NCBI GenBank assembly: GCA_900545285.1
Contig: UQYK01000079.1
Span: forward strand, 1-5,198
Direction of reading: 5' to 3'
DNA: 5,198 nt
DNA from: an uncultured Ruminococcus sp.
GTDB taxonomy: Bacteria > Bacillota > Clostridia > Oscillospirales > Ruminococcaceae
The position numbers and the translations under genes are program-made. Every line of letters starts with the position of its first letter. Positions within the stretch are counted from its first letter, which is position 1. Of this stretch, positions 1 to 5,198 are shown piece after piece. The notes under the pieces are model-generated. The model worked only from the letters and a program-made list of their open reading frames with translations, had not been told where the DNA came from and searched no databases.

Positions 1-161
1 AGACAGCGATGTTCATGAATTTGGTACTGCTGTCAAAGTGTGCCCAGCTGTGGGTGTTTGGTTCTGTGCGGTCGGAGGGTATGCAGCAGGAAATCAAATG
101 GGCGAAGCGACGGCATATGACCATTCGGTATTTTACAGAAGAACTGGAGGAAATAGAATGA
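1..161 (+). CDS. DUF7768/DUF4406-like phage protein, 3' end only
   Basis: This is the C-terminal 52 residues of a gene whose start lies left of the window, read in the third frame (codons from position 3) and ending at TGA 159-161. The fragment includes MFMNLVLLSKCAQLWVFG, then SEGMQQEIKWAKRR and IRYF. The pattern WVFG..S.GM..EI..A....(I)RYF is what I recognise as the end of the DUF4406/DUF7768 family, small phage proteins with a nucleoside 2-deoxyribosyltransferase-like fold. In that family the S-x-GM-x-x-E stretch lies in the presumed ligand pocket; no activity can be claimed from this fragment. The stop overlaps the start of the primase gene by 4 bases (ATGA), so the two are probably translationally coupled. 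The family call rests on memory of the motif; the reading frame and the overlap are seen directly. Confidence 0.75.
   Translation, partial: TAMFMNLVLLSKCAQLWVFGSVRSEGMQQEIKWAKRRHMTIRYFTEELEEIE
146..150 (+). promoter_or_regulatory. Ribosome binding site that sets the primase start
   Basis: GGAGG lies 7 bases upstream of ATG 158. It decides between that start and the longer open frame beginning at ATG 38. The earlier ATG has no comparable site, and the 40 extra residues it would add are the upstream gene read in the wrong frame. Confidence 0.85.
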
Positions 162-2380
162 AATTTACGCTCTATACAGCAAACTGTACCGGCAATGAAA
201 AGAATATCCTTTATTCCAACCAAAAGGTCATTACTTCAGAAGCGGATTTGAAAAAAGCCGTTGTCTACGATCATGTCTGTGCTCAGTATGAGAATTTTGC
301 CCGCAGTGATGCCAATTTCCTGTTGTCTGATGTAGTACCCATGGATTGTGACAACGACCATTCAGATGACCCGAAAGACTGGATCACGCCTGAAATGCTG
401 ATGAACAGCTTAGGAGATGTTGCATTTGCAGTGACCTACAGCCGTCATCATCTGTTGACAAAAGGCAGCAAATCTGCCCGTCCACGTTTCCATGTTTTCT
501 TTCCTACTTCACCCTGCAAAAACGCCACGATGCACAAGGCAGTTAAAAATCAGATTCATAAGGAACTGCCGTTCTTTGACGGAAATGCACTGGATGCCTC
601 ACGTTTTTTGTTTGGTTGTCCGAGCGATGTTGTATGGCACGAAGGAAGTTTATCCATTGAGGACTGGCTCACGCTGATGAAATCGAACCGTAATATTCCG
701 CAGGGGCAGCGTAACAGCACAATGTCTCGCATGGCTGGAAAGCTTGTAAAGCGTTTTGGCGTGACTGAGGAAAGTTATCAGAAGTTTCTGGAAAAAGCAG
801 CAGAATGCGAACCGCCGCTACCGGATGAAGAACTGGAAACCATCTGGCACAGTGCCTGCAAATTCGGCAAAAAAGTAACCTCGCAGGAAGGATATATTTC
901 TCCTGAAGCATATGGCAAACAATCCCTGATTCCCGATGATTTTTCGGATGTTGGAGAGGCTCGCACATTTGTAGAAGGCTTCTCAGATGAGGTGGCATTT
1001 ACCATTGCGACCGATTATCTTCGCTACAACGGAACCTACTGGGAGGAGTCAGAACACGCTGTCACCCTTGCCATGATCGAACATACAGACGTACAGCTGG
1101 CAGAGGCGGAAAAGCAGGTGGAAGCGTCACTTTTGAAACTGGAAAGCCTCGGTGTTGCAAGAGATGCAGCAATTAATGGCGGTAAAAAGTTTCGGGATAG
1201 TCTGGACGAGGAACAGATCGCCGCATACAAGGAGTATCAGTACTATGCCGCTTTCAAGGCGTTTGTCATGAAATATCGCCATGTTCGCAGTATGACCAAT
1301 GCACTGGATGCCGCAAAGCCGCTTGTGCTCCACAATCCCGAAGCCCTCGACAGCAATCCCATGCTCTTGAATACCCCCGGAGGCACGTATTATCTGCCCG
1401 AAGGATTGAATGGCTGGAAGCCCACAGACCCTGCCGACCTCTTAACGAAAGTGACGGCGGTCGTTCCGAGCAATGAAGGCGAAGAACTCTGGAATGATGC
1501 GTTGCAGGTGTTCTTCTGCGGTGACCAAAGCCTGATTGACTATGTGCAGATGATTTGCGGACTTTGTATTGTGGGCAAGGTATATTTGGAGGCGATGATT
1601 ATTGCTTACGGTGACGGACGAAACGGAAAATCAACTTTTTGGAATGTCATCTACAAGGTTCTCGGTAGTTACAGCGGAAACATTTCAGCAGATGCCCTGA
1701 CTGTCAATTGCAAGAGAAACGTGAAGCCGGAGATGGCGGAACTGAAAGGAAAACGGATGATTATTGCGGCAGAATTGCAGGAAGGGATGCGGCTGAATAC
1801 CAGTGTCGTCAAGCAGCTGTGCTCGACCGACCCGATTTTTGCCGAAAAGAAATTCAAAGCACCATTCCACTTTGAACCTTCACATACTTTGGTGCTGTAT
1901 ACCAATCATCTTCCGAAGGTTGGTGCATCGGATGATGGCACATGGCGGAGATTGATTGTCATTCCATTTCACGCCAAGATTCAGGGTTCTAAGGACATCA
2001 AAAACTATACGCAGCATCTTGTGGATAACGCAGGCGGTGCAGTGCTTTCCTGGCTGATTGAGGGTGCAAGAAAGGTGATTGCGGCAAACTATCAGATCAA
2101 CAGACCGCAGTGTGTTTTAGATGCAATCGGAGCCTATCGGGAAGGCAATGACTGGCTTGGAAACTTCATCAATGAATGCTGTATCGTGAATAGAAGCTAT
2201 CAGGAGAAATCCGGTGAACTTTACAACAACTACAGAGAATACTGCATTGAAAATGGTGAATACATCCGCAGTACCTCTGATTTTTATGCGGCTCTGGAAC
2301 AGGCAGGATACAAGAGAAAAAAGATGAGGGATGGTAAATACATCATTGGAATTCAATTGACTTATGGCATCCTCGACTAA
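158..2380 (+). CDS. Phage primase-helicase (Prim-Pol + PriCT-1 + D5_N/SF3 helicase, P4 alpha/D5 type)
   Basis: A 740-residue replication protein expected to make primers and unwind DNA at the phage origin in the cytoplasm. The N-terminal part looks like an archaeo-eukaryotic-type primase: acidic motif DCDND (63-67), the R-x-H motif in RPRFHVFF (H112) and the third motif FFDGNALDASRFLFG (139-153, D141/D146). A PriCT-1-like helical segment follows (about 184-240, opening GQRNSTMSRMAGKL). Residues about 290-470 fit the D5_N region (SNPMLLNTPGGTYYLPEG). The SF3 helicase has Walker A GDGRNGKST (485-493), Walker B-like RMIIAAEL (E539), motif C LVLYTNHLP (N583) and an arginine finger in GTWRRLIVIPF (R597/R598). 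The last 60 or so residues look like a winged-helix tail. Length and domain order are normal for single-chain phage primase-helicases, and all key residues I can identify are present. The start at ATG 158 has GGAGG 7 bases upstream and overlaps the previous stop by 4 bases. A repeat-rich gap follows, which may be its binding site. Confidence 0.93.
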   Translation: MKFTLYTANCTGNEKNILYSNQKVITSEADLKKAVVYDHVCAQYENFARSDANFLLSDVVPMDCDNDHSDDPKDWITPEMLMNSLGDVAFAVTYSRHHLLTKGSKSARPRFHVFFPTSPCKNATMHKAVKNQIHKELPFFDGNALDASRFLFGCPSDVVWHEGSLSIEDWLTLMKSNRNIPQGQRNSTMSRMAGKLVKRFGVTEESYQKFLEKAAECEPPLPDEELETIWHSACKFGKKVTSQEGYISPEAYGKQSLIPDDFSDVGEARTFVEGFSDEVAFTIATDYLRYNGTYWEESEHAVTLAMIEHTDVQLAEAEKQVEASLLKLESLGVARDAAINGGKKFRDSLDEEQIAAYKEYQYYAAFKAFVMKYRHVRSMTNALDAAKPLVLHNPEALDSNPMLLNTPGGTYYLPEGLNGWKPTDPADLLTKVTAVVPSNEGEELWNDALQVFFCGDQSLIDYVQMICGLCIVGKVYLEAMIIAYGDGRNGKSTFWNVIYKVLGSYSGNISADALTVNCKRNVKPEMAELKGKRMIIAAELQEGMRLNTSVVKQLCSTDPIFAEKKFKAPFHFEPSHTLVLYTNHLPKVGASDDGTWRRLIVIPFHAKIQGSKDIKNYTQHLVDNAGGAVLSWLIEGARKVIAANYQINRPQCVLDAIGAYREGNDWLGNFINECCIVNRSYQEKSGELYNNYREYCIENGEYIRSTSDFYAALEQAGYKRKKMRDGKYIIGIQLTYGILD

Positions 2381-2384
2381 CTTG

Positions 2385-2433
2385 ACCGGCACAAAAATAC
2401 GAAAAAAGCCCCAAAAATCGGGAGTGTGCCGGT
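2385..2433. repeat. 9-bp perfect inverted repeat after the primase gene
   Basis: ACCGGCACA (2385-2393) and its exact reverse complement TGTGCCGGT (2425-2433) are separated by 31 bases. The left arm starts 5 bases after the primase stop codon. No T-tract follows on the plus strand, so it is not a typical intrinsic terminator. The right arm is shared with the larger inverted repeat at 2425-2529, so in RNA the two stems would exclude each other. Confidence 0.7.
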
Positions 2434-2529
2434 GTAAGCCGGTCATATACAGTCTTTACGCAGGCGAGAAAAAAAGTAAAAATTTCTTCTATATATAAGG
2501 CTTGTAAATGACCGGCTACGAGCGGCACA
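2425..2529. repeat. 26-bp imperfect inverted repeat around an AT-rich core; candidate phage origin or operator
   Basis: The left arm (2425-2450) and right arm (2504-2529) are reverse complements at 21 of 26 positions by hand alignment, including a perfect 10-bp block (2437-2446 with 2508-2517) and a perfect outer block (2425-2431 with 2523-2529). Each arm carries two copies of an ACCGGC-type core 10 bp apart, one helical turn: 2428-2433 and 2438-2443 on the left, 2511-2516 and 2521-2526 (one mismatch) on the right. A fifth copy is at 2385-2390. The 53-bp centre is about 30% GC, and 2469-2498 has only 3 G/C in 30 bases. Phased protein-binding cores flanking easily melted DNA next to a primase-helicase gene resemble a phage origin; P4 alpha protein is known to bind repeats at its own origin. 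A repressor operator or an RNA structure are alternatives. The repeat is certain; its function is inferred. Confidence 0.6.
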
Positions 2530-2551
2530 ATTCCCATATTGCGTACTTTTT

Positions 2552-2557
2552 AGGAGG
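2552..2557 (+). promoter_or_regulatory. Ribosome binding site that sets the start of the 67-residue protein
   Basis: AGGAGG lies 7 bases before ATG 2565, an optimal arrangement. The same frame is open back to ATG 2508, but that start has only AAGG (2497-2500) before it and sits inside the right arm of the inverted repeat, so the downstream start is preferred. Confidence 0.85.
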
Positions 2558-2564
2558 AAACATT

Positions 2565-2768
2565 ATGTGGATCAAGAAAAATGATCTTTTGGTTAACCTT
2601 GAAAAATTTGATGCACTCTATCAGGACACGTTACATCCTGAAAATCTTGTGATTATGACCGATAGGAAAAAAAGAATTCTTGCCAAAATAGATGATGTCC
2701 CAAGAGTTCTTGATGAAATAACTGAAGCTATGAAAAATGGTGAAAGTGTGTATGTACTCCCATGCTAG
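2565..2768 (+). CDS. Small phage protein of unknown function (67 aa)
   Basis: I do not recognise a characterised family. The protein begins MWIKKNDLLVNLEKFDALY, continues with LVIMTDRKKRILAKID (28-43) and ends with a helix-prone stretch (VPRVLDEITEAMKNGE, 45-60). The general shape, a short strand-rich N-terminal half followed by one helix with a vLDEI core, recalls small phage and plasmid hypothetical proteins that start MWI. That resemblance is a memory-based impression. It has no signal peptide, membrane segment or cysteine cluster; its one cysteine is the last residue. It is the first gene of the block after the putative origin, and its last 7 bases overlap the start of the VRR-NUC gene. 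By hand count the gene is 35% GC, clearly lower than the helicase gene downstream, which suggests separate acquisition. The start is set by AGGAGG at 2552-2557. Confidence 0.8.
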   Translation: MWIKKNDLLVNLEKFDALYQDTLHPENLVIMTDRKKRILAKIDDVPRVLDEITEAMKNGESVYVLPC

Positions 2769-3052
2769 AAAAAATAATTGAAGAAAAACTCACAAAGGCA
2801 GTAAAGCAAAATGGCGGTGTATGCTGGAAATTCACGTCTCCCGGAACGGCAGGAGTTCCAGACCGCATCGTATTGATACCCGGCGGCAGAATTGCTTTTG
2901 TGGAAGTGAAAGCACCCGGAGAGAAACCCAGACCGCTTCAACTTTCCCGGCATAAACTTCTGAGGCGATTGGGTTTTCTGGTTTATGTCTTGGATGCTTG
3001 TGAGGGCATCGAAAAAATCATCTCGGAGGTGAAAAGCGATGGAACTACATGA
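2762..3052 (+). CDS. VRR-NUC domain nuclease (PD-(D/E)xK superfamily)
   Basis: A 96-residue stand-alone nuclease domain. The active-site pattern is complete: GVPDRIVLIPGG (D34), then IAFVEVKAPG (E48 and K50, the ExK pair), then Q60 in RPLQ, with an N-terminal helix carrying E7/E8. The family contains the FAN1-type nuclease domain and many phage proteins that cut branched or flap DNA during replication and recombination. The substrate of this protein cannot be read from sequence. Size is normal for phage single-domain members. The start codon overlaps the end of the preceding gene by 7 bases, and I see no good Shine-Dalgarno sequence, so translation probably depends on reinitiation after the upstream gene. 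Its end overlaps the SNF2-type helicase by 14 bases. This tight pairing suggests that nuclease and helicase act together. Confidence 0.92.
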   Translation: MLEKIIEEKLTKAVKQNGGVCWKFTSPGTAGVPDRIVLIPGGRIAFVEVKAPGEKPRPLQLSRHKLLRRLGFLVYVLDACEGIEKIISEVKSDGTT

Positions 3053-4403
3053 TTATCAGAAATATGCTGTTCGATTTATCGAGGAACATCCAATCGCAGC
3101 ACTCTTTCTGGATATGGGGCTTGGTAAGACGATTACAACACTGACCGCAATCCACAATTTGATGTTTGATCTGTTTGTGGTCAGAAAGGTTCTGATTATT
3201 GCACCGCTGCGAGTTGCACGGGATACCTGGGCGGCGGAGATTGAAAAGTGGGAGCATTTGAAATCGCTGCGATACAGCATTGTTGTCGGTACGGTCGAGG
3301 AACGCCTTGCCGCCTTGAACGCTCCTGCCGACCTCTACATCATCAACCGAGAAAACATTGACTGGCTCGTCAACAACACGAAGTTCGATTATGACATGGT
3401 AGTGATTGACGAACTGTCGAGCTTCAAGAGCCACCAGAGCAAACGCTTCAAAGCCCTGATGAAAGTTCGACCGAATGTGAAACGCATCGTGGGGCTGACT
3501 GGTACTCCTGCCAGCAATGGTTTGATGGATTTATGGTCAGAATTCCGTCTGCTGGATATGGGGCAGCGGCTCGGCAGATTCATCGGGCAGTATCGGAATG
3601 CCTACTTCAAGCCGGACAAGCAGAACGGATATATCGTGTATTCCTATAAGCCTCTTCCGGATGCAGAAGAAAGAATATACGAGAAAATATCGGACATCAC
3701 GGTTTCGATGAAAGCAGTTGACCACCTGCACATGCCGGAATTACTTTCCAACGAATATCCTGTGCAGCTGTCCGACACGGAGCAAGAAACCTACAAGCGG
3801 TTCAAGTCTGAATTGATTCTGGAGATGCAGGACACTGAGATTACCGCCGCTAATGCTGCTGCCCTCAGCAACAAACTTTCCCAACTGGCGAATGGAGCGG
3901 TGTATGACGACACCGGAGCAGTGATTCCCATCCACAGCCGAAAGCTGGATGCACTGGAAGACCTGATAGAGGCAGCCAATGGCAAGCCTGTTCTGGTGGC
4001 GTATTGGTTCAAGCATGATTTGGAGCGGATTCAAGAGCGATTGCGAAAGCTGAATGTTTCCTATCAGGAAATCCAGTCCTCCGACAGTATCCGGAACTGG
4101 AACGCCGGAAAGCTGCAAGTTGGTCTGCTACATCCTGCCGCTGCTGGTCATGGCTTGAACTTACAGGCAGGCGGTTCTCACCTGATTTGGTTCGGACTGA
4201 CCTGGAGTCTGGAACTCTACCAGCAGACCAACGCCAGACTGTGGCGGCAGGGGCAGCAGTCCGAAACGGTCGTCATTCTACATCTCATCACGAAAGGGAC
4301 GATTGACGAACGTATCCTGAAAGCCCTAACCCAGAAAGAACAAACCCAGACCGCTTTGATGACTGCTGTGCGTGCTGAAATTGTGAGGGAGGAAAATGCA
4401 TGA
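3039..4403 (+). CDS. SNF2-family DEAD/DEAH-like helicase (superfamily 2)
   Basis: A 454-residue ATP-dependent DNA translocase. The motifs run in order: Q-motif-like HDYQ (4-7), Walker A DMGLGKT (25-31), motif Ia around IIAPLRVARDTW (53-64), motif II VIDELSSFK (D124, E125; DELS in place of DEAH, which is usual in phage members), motif III LTGTPAS (153-159), motif V AAAGHGLNLQAGG (367-379) and motif VI QQTNARLWRQGQ (395-406) with its arginines. Both RecA-like lobes are therefore complete. No extra accessory domain is evident, and the length is normal for compact phage SNF2 proteins. The start is supported by GGAGGTGA (3025-3032), 6 bases before ATG 3039, inside the nuclease gene. The stop overlaps the next gene by 4 bases. 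A role in replication-fork processing or recombination with the VRR-NUC protein is inferred from the context. Confidence 0.94.
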   Translation: MELHDYQKYAVRFIEEHPIAALFLDMGLGKTITTLTAIHNLMFDLFVVRKVLIIAPLRVARDTWAAEIEKWEHLKSLRYSIVVGTVEERLAALNAPADLYIINRENIDWLVNNTKFDYDMVVIDELSSFKSHQSKRFKALMKVRPNVKRIVGLTGTPASNGLMDLWSEFRLLDMGQRLGRFIGQYRNAYFKPDKQNGYIVYSYKPLPDAEERIYEKISDITVSMKAVDHLHMPELLSNEYPVQLSDTEQETYKRFKSELILEMQDTEITAANAAALSNKLSQLANGAVYDDTGAVIPIHSRKLDALEDLIEAANGKPVLVAYWFKHDLERIQERLRKLNVSYQEIQSSDSIRNWNAGKLQVGLLHPAAAGHGLNLQAGGSHLIWFGLTWSLELYQQTNARLWRQGQQSETVVILHLITKGTIDERILKALTQKEQTQTALMTAVRAEIVREENA

Positions 4404-4813
4404 ATCCAAAAGCATACATGGAAGAGGCAGAACGCCTCCGACACCGAATCTTTCGGAAAGAGCATGAGATCGATTGCATACGACAATCTGCTGAGGGTAT
4501 GGTTGGAAAAGGTGGAGATTCCCCTAAAACAGTTTCTCCAGAACCACACAAGATGGAAATTGCTGTAGAAAAAATTTTGTCATTGGAAGAAGAAATCGAA
4601 GAAACCAAAATGGAACTTCAACATTTGATGCATGAAATGCGAAAACAGATTCAGAAGGTCGCAGATGCAGATTCCCGTGATCTTCTTACAAAACGGTATC
4701 TGGAGTTTAAGCCATGGAAAGTGGTGGCAAATGAATTAGACTATAGCGTACAGCATATTTACTACCTCCACAATAAAGCACTTGAAAAGTTAAGAGTTCA
4801 TCAGAGTTCATAA
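4400..4813 (+). CDS. DUF1492/ArpU-like phage transcription regulator with sigma region 4-like HTH
   Basis: A 137-residue protein. The N-terminal part is strongly charged and helical; residues about 50-88 (KILSLEEEIEETKMELQHL and neighbours) look like a coiled coil. The C-terminal part, about 93-132, reads LLTKRYLEFKPWKVVANELD and then YSVQHIYYLHNKALEKL. This is the helix-turn-helix pattern of sigma-70 region 4 as seen in DUF1492 and ArpU-type phage proteins, where an RY motif precedes the W..VA..L.YS...IY.LH..AL..L helices. There is no region 2, so it is not a complete sigma factor. The family is generally taken to regulate late or packaging genes. The start has GGGAGG (4387-4392) 7 bases upstream and an ATGA overlap with the helicase gene. 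It is the last gene before the promoter-terminator segment at 4817-4902, a plausible target. By eye it is more AT-rich than the helicase gene. Confidence 0.85.
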   Translation: MNPKAYMEEAERLRHRIFRKEHEIDCIRQSAEGMVGKGGDSPKTVSPEPHKMEIAVEKILSLEEEIEETKMELQHLMHEMRKQIQKVADADSRDLLTKRYLEFKPWKVVANELDYSVQHIYYLHNKALEKLRVHQSS

Positions 4814-4816
4814 GAC

Positions 4817-4845
4817 TTGATAAGAGCTTTATGGTATGCTATACT
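4817..4845 (+). promoter_or_regulatory. Strong sigma-70-type promoter before the packaging genes
   Basis: The -35 box TTGATA (4817-4822) and -10 box TATACT (4840-4845) are exactly 17 bp apart; each matches the consensus at 5 of 6 positions. TGC directly before the -10 adds the extended -10 element. The promoter begins 4 bases after the stop codon of the regulator gene. The predicted start point is about 4851-4853, giving a transcript that meets the terminator at 4871-4902 after about 50 bases. Confidence 0.8.
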
Positions 4846-4856
4846 GTATCATAGCA
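4837..4856. promoter_or_regulatory. Operator-like inverted repeat over the -10 box and start point
   Basis: TGCTAT (4837-4842) and ATAGCA (4851-4856) are perfect reverse complements separated by 8 bases. The left half overlaps the extended -10, and the right half falls on the predicted start of transcription. A protein bound here would affect promoter use directly. The arms are short and AT-rich, so chance cannot be excluded. Confidence 0.4.
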
Positions 4857-4870
4857 AAGAATAAAACGAG

Positions 4871-4902
4871 AGCCGCCATGGAATCATCCGAGGCGGCTTT
4901 TT
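4871..4902 (+). terminator. Intrinsic terminator between promoter and HNH gene
   Basis: AGCCGCC (4871-4877) pairs perfectly with GGCGGCT (4892-4898) around a 14-base loop, followed by T4898-T4902. It faces the plus direction. It could end transcripts from the replication block and also those from the promoter at 4817-4845, so expression of the HNH gene and later genes would need readthrough or antitermination. Confidence 0.85.
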
Positions 4903-4921
4903 GTATCCGGAGATGAACCTT

Positions 4922-5198
4922 ATGCCGAGGAAGGCACTGAAACCATGTAAGCACCCCGGCTGTCCCAATCTGACAGACGGCTTGTACTGTGCAGAGCATC
5001 AGCCATTGCACCCAGACCGACCGTCTGCCGCTAAGCGTGGCTACGGCAGCAGGTGGCAGCGGCTCAGCAAAGCGTACCTCCGCCGGCATCCCTTGTGTGT
5101 GCGTTGCAAGGCACAGGGACGGTTCACGGCAGCGACTGTGGTTGACCATATCATTCCTCACCGTGGTGATCCGCATCTGATGTGGGATGAAAGCAACT
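4922..5198 (+). CDS. Phage HNH endonuclease, 3' end beyond the window
   Basis: The first 92 residues of an HNH nuclease, open to the right edge. It begins MPRKALKPCKHPGCPNLTDG and carries a probable N-terminal zinc-binding cluster (C9, C14, C23, H26). A basic stretch follows with GYGSRWQRLSKAYLRRHPLC (40-59), then C59-x-x-C62 and the first HNH motif VVDHIIPHRGD (73-83, with D75-H76). The window ends at WDESN, where the family continues to the second C-x-x-C and the final histidine. Such proteins usually precede the terminase small and large subunits and help cut concatemeric DNA in cos-type packaging. GGAG (4909-4912) lies 9 bases before ATG 4922; an in-frame ATG at 4913 touches that site and is too close. 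GC content is clearly higher than in the preceding gene, consistent with the start of a different module. Confidence 0.92.
   Translation, partial: MPRKALKPCKHPGCPNLTDGLYCAEHQPLHPDRPSAAKRGYGSRWQRLSKAYLRRHPLCVRCKAQGRFTAATVVDHIIPHRGDPHLMWDESN

Noticed and set aside
38..157. N-terminal extension of the primase-helicase from ATG 38
   Set aside because: The added 40 residues are the upstream gene read in another frame, and ATG 158 has GGAGG at ideal distance plus an ATGA overlap.
2385..2433. Intrinsic terminator after the primase gene
   Set aside because: The stem is perfect but the loop is 31 bases and no T-tract follows on the plus strand.
2490..2531. Sigma-70 promoter in the AT-rich gap
   Set aside because: TATATA at 2490 has no -35 at the right distance; TTGTAA (2502) with CACAAT (2526) matches only 4 of 6 in each box with 18-bp spacing. 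Too weak to annotate.
2508..2564. Longer start for the small gene at ATG 2508
   Set aside because: It lies inside the inverted-repeat arm and has only a weak AAGG before it; AGGAGG before ATG 2565 is much better. Not fully excluded.
3045..4118. Several minus-strand open frames opposite the SNF2 gene
   Set aside because: They mirror a gene with complete helicase motifs, carry no domain patterns and run against the direction of every supported gene.
4878..4915. Twelve-residue peptide from ATG 4878 in the terminator loop
   Set aside because: No ribosome binding site is evident, and the sequence is explained by the terminator stem-loop.
4829..5176. Minus-strand open frame of 115 codons over the HNH gene
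   Set aside because: It covers the promoter, terminator and HNH gene, has no recognisable motif, and is explained by the GC-rich coding sequence on the other strand.
1..5198. CRISPR array, tRNA or rRNA gene, insertion sequence
   Set aside because: I saw no regularly spaced repeats of CRISPR type, no tRNA cloverleaf pattern, no rRNA signature and no transposase motifs.

Overview
The window is a piece of a tailed-phage or prophage genome, most likely from a Firmicutes host of the Clostridia type. The reasons are gene content (Prim-Pol/SF3 primase-helicase, VRR-NUC nuclease, SNF2-type helicase, sigma-region-4-like late regulator, HNH endonuclease, in that order), strong AGGAGG-type ribosome binding sites, short overlapping genes all on the plus strand, and roughly balanced base composition with AT-rich intergenic DNA. 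The host assignment is an inference from gene order and translation signals; no host gene is present.

Layout. Positions 1-161 hold the 3' end of a DUF7768/DUF4406-like gene, cut by the window edge. It overlaps by 4 bases (ATGA) the large replication gene at 158-2380, a 740-residue primase-helicase. A 184-base gap follows (2381-2564). It is not empty: it holds five copies of an ACCGGC-type core, four of which build a 26-bp imperfect inverted repeat around a very AT-rich core. This is a candidate replication origin or operator. Then come four overlapping genes: a 67-residue unknown protein (2565-2768), a VRR-NUC nuclease (2762-3052), a SNF2-family helicase (3039-4403) and a DUF1492/ArpU-like protein with a sigma region 4-like helix-turn-helix (4400-4813).

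Directly after the regulator lies a compact control segment: a near-consensus promoter (4817-4845, 17-bp spacing, extended -10), an inverted repeat over its -10 and start point, and about 20 bases further on a clear intrinsic terminator (4871-4902). Behind it begins an HNH endonuclease (4922 to the window edge) of the kind that heads the phage packaging module, and base composition rises sharply in GC there.

How the parts may work together: the left and middle genes form an early replication/recombination block. The regulator at its end is well placed to act on the promoter-terminator segment that gates the packaging and late genes. The gene families are well supported. The origin and late-switch interpretations are inferences from sequence layout.
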